In this document: piece after piece, positions 24,940 through 37,468 of the stretch | Numbering within the stretch: the stretch's first letter is position 1 | Layout: the number at the start of each line of letters is the position of its first letter | From: Ophryocystis elektroscirrha | Taxonomy: Eukaryota > Apicomplexa > Conoidasida > Neogregarinorida > Ophryocystidae | Direction of reading: 5' to 3' | Length of the DNA: 64,000 bases | Assembly (NCBI GenBank): GCA_030141585.1 | Contig: JAQIFP010000005.1 | Location: 183,393-247,392, forward strand | Made by a program: the position numbers and the translations under genes | Notes under the pieces: model-generated | The model's database searches: none | Told to the model about the DNA's origin: nothing | Seen by the model: only the letters and a program-made list of their open reading frames with translations

Positions 24940-25230
24940 TATGAAAAATTGAACCTCATACTTTTTAAATGGGTTGAACGCAGCAATATTCAGTTGGCTC
25001 AAAACGTAAATAAATATGAAATTGACAAATCAAGTTTCAAAGGTAGCTGTCAGTATATTTAATTAGGAAACATATGTTTGGATGATGATAATGATAACAA
25101 AATTTTTGATGCGCTTTCACAATTCGATTTTTCCCAACAGAATTTATTGATCACTATTGTGAAATATAATTCCGATATTCCAAATTTACTCAGCATATAT
25201 TTTCATCATAAACGCATTCGTCAAATATAG
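24940..25230 (+). CDS. Possible coding exons, weak
   Basis: A plus-strand frame reading LFKWVERSNIQLAQNVNKYE continues across a 24-nt GT-AG candidate intron (GTAGCTG...TTAATTAG) into DDDNDNKIFDALSQFDFSQQ and ends at a TAG at 25228..25230. The composition looks coding and would suit the C-terminus of a helical protein. I found no start codon and no upstream exon, so this may be a gene fragment or chance. Confidence 0.25.
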
Positions 25231-25509
25231 ATAATTTATGACGCCGAAACCTCAAAGCATTGAATTTCTTCTAATACAATTTAAAATTAGTCATATCATA
25301 CTTGAACTATTTTACAATCACGCTGATTTTTAATTTGTTTTCCTTTGCCTTCTTTACCTAAATTTTTCTACTATAAGTTAGCGTTGCTTACTCTCCAAAG
25401 ATAATTCTGACTGAAGACTTGGATTATGTTTTATTGTTTTAAGGTTAAGTTTTGAAGTAATATCTGCTTTACTTATCACCGGTCTATAATTTTATTACAT
25501 TTTAGAAAC

Positions 25510-26687
25510 TTACAAAGTGCTTTTGAAACTGAGAAGCATATTTGTAGAAGGCTTTGTTTTACAAATTACATGTTCATTGTCATTACTAATTTTTTGAATT
25601 GGTTTTGACAGAATATTTTTATAAGTTTTAAGAGAATAGAACACTAAATATGACGATTTAAGGTTTGAAGTTTTAAATGTATTTGACAACTAAATGAAGT
25701 TTAATGAAATTTTACATTACGAAAGAAACCTTCTCATCATCTAGCATATAATAATAATTATTTGACGCCTTCACAACAGACCAAAAATGCCCAGAAAATG
25801 TGTGACCTTCATGATTGACGGAGCTGCTGAATGTATACTTTAAAATATTTGTCGTTGGTGTTGTATGATAATCCGACAAATCAATTTCTTCCGGTATAAC
25901 TATAGAGGCAGAGTTCTTTTGTAATTTTGAATATTTAATTTCAAGCCTAAAGCAACAAAATTTAACGCTTATACAAACCTTTGTAGTAATAAAATCAGTA
26001 TTTTAGGTGAGCGATTAATTCGTCTATACGCTATTTTTTCTTGGTTTTTATTACAGATATGACAGCTTCAACTAACTTAATATATAACAGTGCTTACTAA
26101 GGTTTGTTAGAACCAGTCATCATCTCAGGTCTAAATGCTTCTTTTATACATTCTTCTAAATTATCAGATTTTAAAACAACTCTCAAGCAAAAAGCTGTAT
26201 CAGGAGATATTGATCTAGAATGACAAATTAGGCATTTTTTAACTTCCAAATATTCCCCCGAAAAAAAATTGTATATGCATGACCCTAAAGTATGTTTATT
26301 ACTTTGTGTAGAAATATTTGGAGTCTTTTTTGATAAGCTCTCATAAGAAGATAAGAATTCAAAAAACTTCAATAACCATTCGTGAGCGCAATTTTGGTTA
26401 GCAATCCAATTTCTTGATAGCAATTTAATTTTTGAACAAAACAGTTTTAGCAGTTCGTCAGGCCAATAAGTGAACTTTCTGCAAGAAGGGTTTATCAAAA
26501 CTCCCACAAAATCTTCAAATAAGCAAAATCCACAAAGAATTTTTTTCCTACGCCTTTGACAAGAATTAAAATGATGCCGATTTAAACAATATTCAGAAAA
26601 AAAAGGACAATATATAAGGCATTGAGTCACAGAGTTCAAAAAGCATATATTTCCATTATTTGCTAAGCCAATACCCACTGAATTCAA
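25510..26687 (-). CDS. Compact ubiquitin-specific protease (USP/UBP, C19)
   Basis: Deubiquitinase reduced almost to its catalytic core. The Cys box is at the very N-terminus: GLANNGNICFLNSVTQCL, with catalytic Cys at residue 15. Two CxxC zinc-binding knuckles (CLICHS, and CHICNK after a 32-nt intron at about 26065..26096) fit the USP fingers subdomain. SPKILILLLQRL corresponds to the 'P..L.l.LkRF' strand. The His box reads VNHEGHTFSGHFWSVVK, then YYYMLDDEKLS, giving the catalytic His and following Asp. A Lys/Ser-rich tail ends at 25510. The Cys and His boxes and the zinc fingers all look functional. With about 350 residues it lacks the extra domains of most USPs; it is nearest in style to USP17/36/42-type enzymes, but orthology is not clear. 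Confidence 0.85.
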
Positions 26688-27081
26688 ATTTGACCATTTG
26701 ATGTAAGCTTTCTTGACGCAATCCTCTGTATAACTCTGTAAGGTTGTATAAATTTAAATTTTAACTTACATTTTGATTTTTAAACAAATTGAATGAACGA
26801 TAACTTGAGAATTGTTGGTTAGAATTGCAAAAAATACTACTGACTCTTTTATATTTTTTGCATTTCATCAATAACTAATACTTTCGGTACCGGAAAACCA
26901 TCCCTGTACGACTGTTACTATGCGTAAAATAAAAAAATGCAGTGAAATTCATAGTATAAGACAAGTTCAAGATATAGTGTCATAATTAACAGAATTAGTA
27001 TCGATTCTTTATAAGTAAGGTTACATAAAAATACTGAAAATAAATATATATTAGATAATTTTATAAAAGTTTTTTTAGGAT

Positions 27082-30000
27082 ATGGGCGGTGCTTTTATAG
27101 GTGCTGGAAAAGCAGCTTTTCATTTAAGAGATGCTTTAAGAAAAAATGATATTGTAGAGTTAGATAAAAATGTTGAACTGGATGTTTCTGATGGAGTTTA
27201 CGATAATTCAGCTTTAGTAAGTTGAATTTTATTGGCTAACCTTCATTACAAGGATTGGCGCTGGCTAGTTTTAAGATGCGAAAGACGTTTTTTATCTCAA
27301 ACAAAACGCCGAAAAACAACCAAACAACTTATCGAAGCTTTAGGAGACAATTTCGACATAAATGAGTTTTCATGTTTTGTTCCGAGAACAGTTTTGGAAG
27401 CAATAGTGGATAAAAGGATTCACTATATGAACGACTTTGATGTAATTATCGAAAGATTTTATGCAGCTGTGGTATATTACAATTAGCTTCAATATATTTA
27501 GGTTTTTTGCGACGCCAGCGGATTCACGTCTTTATGTGAAGCATTAGATAAAGAAGTCAACGGAGCAGAAAAATTAGGTGAAAGTTTGAATAATTTTTTT
27601 TCACCACTAATTCGTATTGTTGATTTTTGGGGGGGTGACATTATTAAATTTTCTGGCGATGCTGTTACAATCGTTTGGCCTGTTGATGATGAGTTGGCAC
27701 AAGAACCTTGTATTGCATCTTGATATCAAATTGTTTCAGATGATCCAGACAACACTCTAAAAACTACATGCTCTGTTGATAAAATTCGAGCTTGCCAATT
27801 AGCCTGTCAGTGCTGCATGGATTTGCACAAAAACCTTAATTATTTTCCAACTCCAATATGTGGAAAATATTTTACATTACATATAACAGTTGCATTTGGT
27901 GAAGTCACCATTTTACAGGTAAAATTGTCATGATACATAGTTTAAGGTCGGAGGAATATCTCAAAGATGGGAATATGTTGTTGCTGGACCACCTATGAAA
28001 GAAATAGCTATCGGTGAACCGCTAGCTGAAAGCGGTGAAACCGTCATATCTCCATCCGTTATTCAAGTTTTATCTCATGAGGTAAAACTTATTGTCGCGT
28101 AATTTTTCTTAGAAAAAAATACACTTTCAGTTTTTGGACAAAGAACTAAATAGCAATTATGCAAAACTTACATTTTGTCATGAAGAATTGATAAAGCCTC
28201 CTCCCCAATTAGAAAAAATAAAATTAGATGGTTCCGATGCGGAACTATTGAAAAGGTTTTGGTGAAAAGACAAATGTGCGAATAGATTTATTCCATTTAT
28301 AATATTTAAAAGGCTTGCGGCTGGATATGATGCTTTTTTAAATGAGATACGGAGAATTTCTGTAGTTTTCATTGGAATAAATGGTCTTGACGTATCAACT
28401 AACCAAGGCAGTCAATTGGCTCAAAAATTGATGCAATTAACTCAAAAAGCTGCTTATACTATGGTAATTTGAACTGTTTTGCATCAAATAAAAGGAAGGA
28501 GTCATTAATAAGTTTTTGGTTGATGACAAAGGTGTTTTAGTCCTAGTTATGTTTGGATTACCTCCTATATTTCATTTAGATGATCCCGTCAGAGGTTACA
28601 GTTCTAAGAATTTTATTTTTTATTATAGCCGTTTTAGCAGCTCTACGCATTTCTGACGGCTTGAAGACTTTAGGTTTACGGGCTAAATTTGGTGTTGCAA
28701 CTGGAAGAGTTTGGTGTGGAGTAAAATTTCTTTTATTTAACTTATTATAGACCATCGGTTGCGAAATAAGGAAAGAATATACAGCCCTGGGGGACACGGT
28801 TAATCTTGCTGCTAGGCTAATGTCAAGTAGCGATAATAACCAGATTTTTTGTGATAGGTAAATCTAAAATACCAAAATAAAATATTAGAGAAACTAAGAC
28901 ATCAAGTGAACATGTCCTCGAATTTAAATCATTATCTTCATTACAAGTGAAAGGAAAATTTGAGAAAGTACATGTTTTCAAACCTACAGGAAGAATGCGC
29001 AGTCAAGAACAAGATTTTAATTTAAAAGTAACTTACATTTGATCAATATCAAATAAAGAATCCAATTGAATCTTGGACAAGCTGGAAACCTAAAGAAACT
29101 GTGCAGCAAATGTTTGATACTAGGCATCGGTGTCCTCTTTTAAACGTTGAATTTCCACCCGTAGACTACCAGGTTCCCAATGGTCCCTTGATGCCCTGGG
29201 AGTACATTGATCCTTACATGCCTTCACTAAAATCCTGGACTGATATAGGTGTGATCAATTTTATTTTTGGAAACACTTGAAGGCGGAGTTTGTGTAATAG
29301 TTGGGCAAGAATCTGAGGATATTCAGGAATTACTTAATTATATTGCAAAACTGTCAAAGCTTTTGAATCGATCTATTTTTTTCTCTAGCAGTATGGTAAA
29401 TCGATTAAAGCAATTATTTTGAATCAGCCTGATGAAAAGAATTTGAATATTGCAAATGTTCCATTGCTTGCTTGGAGAAATGTGTGCTCGGAAATGATAT
29501 TTAAGTGGAAAAATTCACCAGCTCGTGAATTAAAAGGATTTTCAAAACTAGGAAAGGATAATTCTATATATGGTCTTTCTAAAGAACTACTTCATCCATC
29601 ATTTCACTGGTAGTGCAATAATAAAAAATTGAACCTTCAGTAGGAGATTATTTGAAATGAAAACTGTTGTGTCTGATTTAGAATTACCTCAAAAATACAT
29701 TGAAAATTTTAAATTGCCAGCCTCAAACTTTTTAAACTATCAAATTATAAAAAATTCTATTAAAGCAGATTCTGATCTTCTGAGTAAATCATAAAAATCA
29801 AATGATTTTGATATCTAGGCAAATTAAATGATATTGAAATAAATCCTTTCTCTCCATTGAAAAACCAGTTCGATAGTGATCGTTCTTTAGCTCCACTTAT
29901 AAGCTCCCTTGTAAACGGTTACGCCATGTATGAACCAACAATTCTTTGCTTGCATGTCCGCACAGGAACTTCTTTATTTAATACAGTAATAATTCTAATA

Positions 30001-31844
30001 AAATTTGTGATATAGATGGATTCTGAATCATGGAAAACAGCAAAACTGGTTGGTCGGATAGCGATGACACGTCGATACCAAAAACTGAAATCTGAAATAG
30101 CGGCTTTAAAAAATTGGAGGCGAAAACACTCTCGTCAATGTCTATGGTGCCAAAATACATCTTTCGTGGATTTGCTTAATACTCAAACTATTTCTAATGA
30201 ATGGGCGTCGCGATGCCGCCCTCCAAGGTCAAAATATTTTCCTCCATTTTTATACATCGTAGCTTGCAGGTAAAATTGCATTAAACATAACAAAAATATA
30301 AGTGAAATATCAAAAAATAACTTGGACCAACAAGAGTTGATACAATGGGCAAAAGAGTGCAATTCATTTATACAAATGGGTAGTTGTCATTGCAACTATA
30401 TATATTAATTTACAGAGAGATTGAATTATATACAAGTTCGAAATTACATTGCTCACTGTTTATCTCTTAATCTAGCTTCTGTACCTTTAAAACTGCTCCA
30501 TTGCATTTACAAAATATCAGGAGGAATTAGTAAATATATATTTTTAACTATAAAATATTTTGTTGCAAAAAGAATTATTTTGATTATTGACACTTATTGC
30601 TCAAGAAGGGATGATGAATTGTCAACCTGGAATTTAGTTCAAGGAAATAATTTGAGACCATCAAACTCAAAGTTACTGTCTCAACCACAATTTTTGCCAC
30701 TTTCTACATCACGTCAAAAAAAAACTGATAAATCATTACAGTTTCAACGTAATTTCGACATATCGGGTCAAAAATACCTTACAAACGATATTCTTACAAT
30801 ATATAATTTTGAAATCGATGGTCAATGCGATAACATTAAATTACCTAACTTCAAACAAGTAATTCTAAACACATAAATATGTATTTATAGGTTAATATAA
30901 AAACTCAAAACATTAATATCGGCGACAAAAATAATTCTTGTTTAAATTTAGAAAAATTCGGTCATGTCTATGGAAAACTTCAAGAAACTTCAAAGTCATT
31001 GTATCCGGTCCAATCATTGACAAATTTCCAATTGAACGCCATAAAAAGTAAGTTTTCGTGTACAATTTATAAATTCTAAGACAAATTAGTGTCAACTAAA
31101 AGTTTACAAACAAATAAACTTAAATCAGAAAAAAATGGAAGGTTACAGGTTACTATTAAATTAGGAATGTAAATTGTATTAGAATTTTTCTTTTGAAAAC
31201 GACGTGGAAGCTTATTGTGAAAAAAAACCCAGAAATCAACAAGTCGTAGTTTTACAAAATTTATCATCAGTCCCGTGCATTCCAGAATTAGTAATATATG
31301 TGTTGTTTAATGTTTTTAGGAAGCCGCAACAATATCTTTATTAGAGCGTCTTGATCCAGATGAACAAGTTCTTGCCAAATTGGCAAGCTTTTTTCCTTCT
31401 ACTTTCACTGCATTCGAATTACAAATAGCTCATCCAAAAAAACTTAAATATTTGAGGTAAAATGAAGTTATTAAAATGCTATCAGATTTGAATCAATCTT
31501 ACTTCAATTAGTAGAAAAAGAAATGTTTGAAAAACTTTGTGTTTCACCAAACAAACAGAATTTATCCAAATCTGACATAAGAAAACTACAAACTGGGTTG
31601 AGTCAAATCGATTATTTGACAGCCAACAATAATTTTTACATTCATTACTTAGGCCATTTTACAAAAATACCGATACACGTTTATCGTTTCACGAGCAGCG
31701 TATATCAAAAAGTAATCAATTATTATATTAACGGCATTTCAGGTAATTCGAAACTTACTTGTATCTCAAAAAAGAAAAGAACTTGAAACAATTGTCAATA
31801 ATATAATTTCCAGACGACTAAAAAAACAACCATACTTACTATGA
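27082..31844 (+). CDS. Soluble-type (ADCY10-like) adenylyl cyclase, copy 1
   Basis: Multi-exon class III cyclase of the bicarbonate/Ca-responsive sAC type. Start MGGAFIGAGKAAFH (ATG 27082): Gly2 is a candidate N-myristoylation site. C1 cyclase domain (27.5-27.95 kb): VFCDASGFTSLCEAL and FWGGDIIKFSGDAVTIVW retain both metal-binding Asp residues and the Lys of 'ILKF.GD'. YVVAGPPMKEI follows. C2 domain (28.3-28.9 kb): IRKEYTALGDTVNLAARLM keeps the catalytic Asn and Arg. A long C-terminal NTPase/helical-repeat region follows, but its first strand reads GGVCVIVGQESEDIQELL, lacking a P-loop GK[ST]. Distal part: LLERLDPDEQVLAKLASFFP, ending RRLKKQPYLL. At least 15 introns of 25-40 nt, many at the same positions as in copy 2, 138 bp downstream. 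Expected product is cAMP; regulation unknown. Confidence 0.85.
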
Positions 31845-31981
31845 ATAAAATATCATTTCTGGAAATAGTTAATCACAAGTGATAACTTTTCTCTGTACCT
31901 AATTTTACATGCTTTATCTATTTATATGTTATTTTTGATAAGTTTAAGAAAATAAGAAAATTGTACTAGACACTAAAAATC

Positions 31982-34900
31982 ATGGGGAATATTGCGACAA
32001 CGCAGAGTAATATAATTAAAGTACTTATATAGTCAGAGATAAGCAAAAATAGAAATAAGTTCAACATTTCAAAACTTAATTTTACCAAAAGCAATGAAAT
32101 TGATATATTCAAAGATCCCTTGACATCGGTATATGTTTTTTTGGTCTCATGCGTAAGAATACAGGATTGGAGATGGTTTTCTTCAAAGTGTGAACAACGC
32201 TTAATCCAGTGCCAAAAACAGCAAACTCCTAATCGTAGAATAGCTCAAACATTGGGAAAAAATTTTCACATTGATCAGTTTGCCTGCTTCGTTCCAAGAA
32301 CCGTTTTGGAAGCAATAGCTGATAAACGAATAAGATACTCAAATGATTTTGATATAATCGTTGAACGCTTTAATGCAGCAGTGGTATCAAGTTAAAATAC
32401 GTTGCTTTACAATAGGTGTTTTGCGATGCTTCAGGATTTACTGCTCTAACCGAAACATTGCAGCAAAAAACAAACGGGGCAGAAAAATTAGGAGAATGTA
32501 TAAATAATGTATTCTCTTCATTAATACAAATTATACACTTTTGGGGCGGAGATGTTATCAAATTTTCGGGTGACGCCTTAACTGTCGTATGGCCAGTAGA
32601 TGATGATTTAGACGATACAATTTTTCAACCAGTGGAAGCTACCAATGATCACGGAAAAGTTAATGAAGGTTTTAATTGATTAATAATATTTTTAGTAGCT
32701 GAAAAACTTGACAATGTTCCAAACAATGTTTACAAAGATCATATACATCATAAAGCAAAAAATAAAAAAGGAGGTAAATTATATGTAAATTTTTCACAAA
32801 TAGATTATAAAATAACTCCTGAGACCGCTTGCCGACTAGCTTGTCAATGTTGTTTGGACTTACAACACAACATAAGTTCAGTTCCAACATCAATTGAACA
32901 TTTAAAATTTAGTTTACATATCAGTGTAGGATACGGAATTTTGACTATTTTACAAGTGAATAAATTGAAAGAAAACAGCTATATTAGGTAGGAGGTACTC
33001 TCGACAGGTGGGAATGCGTGGTTGCCGGACCTCCCATGAAAGAAATTTCAATTGGTGAATCATTAGCTAACAGAGGAGAAACTGTGATGTCTCCGTCAGT
33101 GATAAAAACTTTATGCGGTGAAGTAAAAATATTAATAAGCTACAGTATTTTAGAAAAAAGTTAAGTACGAAATAGTTTCTGTAAAGGGATTTGAAAACTT
33201 TGGTAAACTTATTAATTTATTGGGCCCCACAATATGCCCACCTCCTCCACTTGAAAGCGTGGAGCTTCATGATTCAGATGTAGATTTATTGAAAAGGTTA
33301 GTTTTTTGACTCGATTATTCAACCAGATTTATACCGCCTGCTATATATAAAAGATTAACAGCAGGATATAACGTCTTTTTAAATGAATTAAGAAGAATCT
33401 CTGTTATGTTTGTTAATGTTCACAATTTGGACGTTTCTACAGAAAAAGGCAGCCAAATAGCGCATAAAGTAATGCAAGCAATACAAGTTGCTGCTTACAC
33501 AATGGTAACTAATGCGTTTTATATTATTATCCCAGGAGGGCAGCGTTAATAAGTTTTTGGTAGACGATAAAGGGGTTATCATTCTTCTGATGTTTGGTTT
33601 ACCTCCAGTTTATCATTTAGACGACGCTTTGAGAGGTAGTTTCATAAAATAAATTATTTTACTCAAGCGACCTTAACAGCATTACGGATAGTAGACAAAT
33701 TAAAAGCACTTCAACTAACAGCAGGAATAGGTTTAGCGACGGGATTAGTTTGGATTGGGGTAATCAGCTAACATATTCATTTTTTAATAGACTGTCGGAT
33801 GTGAGCTTCGTAAAGAGTATACTGCGCTGGGCCATGTAGTTAATCTTGCTGCAAGATTAATTGGGATGGCTAGACCCAATGAGATAATATGTGACAAGTA
33901 ATTGAAGTTCATAAATGGCTTAGAGTTACTTGCGTTTACATCACTATAAGCTTATTAAAAAAATAGATTTAGTTATAAAGAAAGTGAAAAGTAATTTGAC
34001 TAATTATTTTTTTTAGAGAAACAATGAAGTTGTGCTCTCATATTATCAAATTTCTTTCGCTGCCTTCTGTATTCCTTAAAGGAACTTCAGACCCTGTTTC
34101 TATTTATGTACCAACAGATATATTAGAAAATAATATACCTCATCAAGAACCTTTTATAGTATAACTGAAACTGTGTATAATATATATATAGAAATTTCTT
34201 AAATCATGGAGAAGCTGGAAATATAGAACACAAATAGAAGAAATTTTAACAACTAAAGATTTGAAAAATAAAATTTTACAGACTCAAGAACAACCTATTC
34301 TAGACTTTGATACAAACTGTGGTCCTTTATACCCATGGGAATACAACGAACCCTTAAATCCTATCTTTAAGCCAATTATGCTCACAGGTTATTTAAATGA
34401 GAAATAAATTATTTTATTAGGGGGAGTCGGTGTCATTATGGGCAATGAGAATGAAGGGTCAACAGTTATGCTTCAATATTTGGAAGAAATAAACCAAGCC
34501 TCCAAATTTTCTATTTTTATGTGTAGTAATATGGTATAATTGCGAAGAGTGTAATATTTATTAAGCCAGATTTGGAATATATAAATATAGGTAGTATTCC
34601 TTTTCTCGCATGGCGAAAGTTGTGTCTTGAGCTTGCAAATAGATGGCAAGAGTCCCCTGCAAGAGATTTGACAGGCTTCTGTAAAATTGATAGAAAAAAC
34701 TCCCTTAAATCTTTGTCAAAAGAACTAGTACATCCTATTTTTCACAGGTTATAAAATAAATATAAATTACTGATTCAGCCGCTTAAATGGGTTATACAAT
34801 GTTATCCAAAATCTTTCAATGCCTCCCACCGCAATTAACAATATATATAATTTCAATTTAATAGAATCCAATAAAAACTCTGGACAACCTCATTTTAAAA

Positions 34901-37103
34901 AAATTTTAAATGCAATATCTGATGTAGTAATGTAAATCAAATCCATACTTTTTTCTTTGCAGGACTATCAAGTGTTTGATCAAAACAAACCTCTCGTGAC
35001 AAAGTTTAACGATATGCGACAGAATAAAAAATCTAACAGCGAATTGTCATTATTTCAAATAGACAAAAATGATAAAATACTTTCTTCAATAATTACATCT
35101 ATGATTAACGGATACTCCATTAATCATAGCACAACAATATGCTTACATCTGCACTCAAGAACTTCTCTATTTGCTTCAGTTAATGTCTTCTACATATAAC
35201 AATATGAATTCAGATAGATGAAGATTCATGGGAAGTTGTTGAAAAAATTGCTAAACTAGCAATTCTTCGAAGACGAAGAAAGTTGGAAGTTGACTCTTTC
35301 GAGCTAAAACGCTGGCGACAAAATCATTCCAGACGTTGCATGAACTGCTGCGGTTACACTGGACCAATTCAAACACTAAACGGCGAAATCCTATACTCCC
35401 AAAAAACACCTGCATGTAAACCTCCTCCTTCAAAATGTTATCCCCCATTAATTTTTGTCCTAGTTTGCAGGTTCATAAACATTATTTATTTTATCATAAT
35501 AGCGATTCTATTACTAAATCGAAATATTTTAAAAAAGTAGTTGAATGGGCAAAAGAATGCAGTTTTTACATAGAAATGAGTAATTTACTACAATTATTAT
35601 TTACTCAATTTAGAACCATTCGCTGCATCTGAAACCGGAGATTTTCTTTCTCACTGCTTGAATGTACACCGTAGTGGTGTACCGAACGAATTAATTCATT
35701 ATGTACATCGAACTACAGCTGGAATTCCTCAATGTATCGCTCTAATGGCAACAAATATATTGGAAAACAAGGCGATTTCGATCGAAGAAAATAGTGCATT
35801 GCTGTACAACACCATAAAACACAATAATCTAGAGCAAGTCAACCTTGGGTATGAACATTGCCTTAACCTTGCAAGTTCTTCTTCTCCGGTTATACACCTA
35901 CACGGTCAACTGTATGATTTCGAAACTTATGAACCACCAGAGTCTGCAGACAATTTTAGTACATATTATGTAAAATCTAAACCATCGTACTTTTTTAAAA
36001 CAATTTTGATATCTAAGAAAGTACCCCTTCATCCTTATTCAATGTTGCCTTGTCATGAAGATTTAAAATTCAGTAATACAGCAGATAACAAAAATATTGA
36101 AAAGCTTGGATGGAAAAATGATTTGAAATTGTTTTTGATCCTACACCCACATTCTAACGAAACTCTTGGAAATAAGCTGGAAAAAAATTTTAGCATATCA
36201 AGATGTCAAAGAGGTATCATTTATTTATTTACGAAAACTTTAATTAAACTATACAAATTATTATTTACATTGAATAGATTACGAACTCTACTTTGATTGG
36301 ATATTAGAAGATCAAAAAAAAAGAATTCCGCAGTGGTCATCAAATTTTTGTCAAAAATTTGATTCAAATTTCTCAAATAATTCTCAATTATACCCTTGTT
36401 TAGAAGTTTCTGAAAATGAAAAAAATCTTGACATTCAAAACAGTGAGGAATATTTGTATATGATGCAGAGACGTGTTTGCATCCGGCGTAATTTGAAACA
36501 AATTCCTTTCGCATTAGAACTAGTAATATACAGTTGATTTTTTCAAATATATAGAGAAACACAGCAATGTGTTTACTAGAGAGTTTAAAACCTAATGAAC
36601 AGTTGGCAGCAAAAGTTGCAAGCGTTTTTCCTGTTGCTTTCACAATTCTTGAGATAGAAGCTGTATATCCTCACGCTGTGAATTTTGACCAGTAAACTTT
36701 CCTTTAACAAAATTGAAATTTTGTAGATTTGAGAAAATTATCCAGACTTTAGTTGCTAAAGGGGTTTTGGAATCAGCTCAAGAACCTAGCAAAAGATTGC
36801 TTGAAATATTAAACTTATCTCCTACTGCACGACCTGTCAACGAAATAACCTCTGCATATTATGAGCACACAAATACTATAAATAATCCTCAATTTTTTCG
36901 GTTTGCAAGCATAGTGTACCAATATGTACTATTTTGAATAAATTAATGAATATTAGGTCTTTTCTGATTTATTGATATCAACTGAAAGAAGTTTTCTATC
37001 TAGAATCGCTCGAAAAGTAATTCAATTTAGATTAACATATGGACTTAACTTTTTGATGAAAGAAGTTACGAGTAAATCAATGACATCAAAACTTACAAAA
37101 TAA
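31982..37103 (+). CDS. Soluble-type (ADCY10-like) adenylyl cyclase, copy 2
   Basis: Tandem paralogue of the preceding gene, same strand and domain order. Start MGNIATTQ (ATG 31982), again with Gly2. C1: VFCDASGFTALTETL and FWGGDVIKFSGDALTVVW, with catalytic Asps and Lys present; CVVAGPPMKEISIGES follows. C2: LRKEYTALGHVVNLAARLI, with Asn and Arg present and His where copy 1 has Asp. The degenerate P-loop site reads GGVGVIMGNENEGSTVMLQY. Later: IPFLAWRKLCLELANRW, KNSLKSLSKELVHPIF, LKPNEQLAAKVASVFPVAF and a basic C-terminus ending TSKLTK (TAA 37101..37103). Shared intron sites include one before DWRW (36 nt in both copies), one before VFCDASG, and a 32-nt intron before the PD(E/L) segment in each. 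Proteins are clearly diverged, so the duplication is not very recent. Both appear intact. Confidence 0.85.
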
Positions 37104-37468
37104 TCAAAAACATAAACAATTTTTTGCAATAACTTTAGCTTAAATGGAATGATGAAAAGATAGATAATGTTTTAATTCTTATATTCCCAACGCATGAGTA
37201 AATCTAATTCCTATAAAAACAATAAAAGCTCAAAACCTAATAAAGATTACATCGACTGATGGTGAAAAAGAAGTAATGTCGTATCTTGTTTTAAAATATT
37301 TCGCAAGAAATTTATTTGAACTTTTCAAAACATAAAGTTGTTTATACTTTATTATATGGACTAAATAATTTTGCAACTCAGCGGTATTTAAAGTTGAATT
37401 CATGATTTGAAGCTCTATTTAAACTCTCACCTATTGAACCTTCTGATCCTCTGGTAATACTTAGAATA
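37104..37468. other. Intergenic, nothing identified
   Basis: AT-rich 365-bp spacer between the second cyclase and the HMG-box gene. Short open stretches occur but none has a convincing start, splice pattern or composition. Confidence 0.4.
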
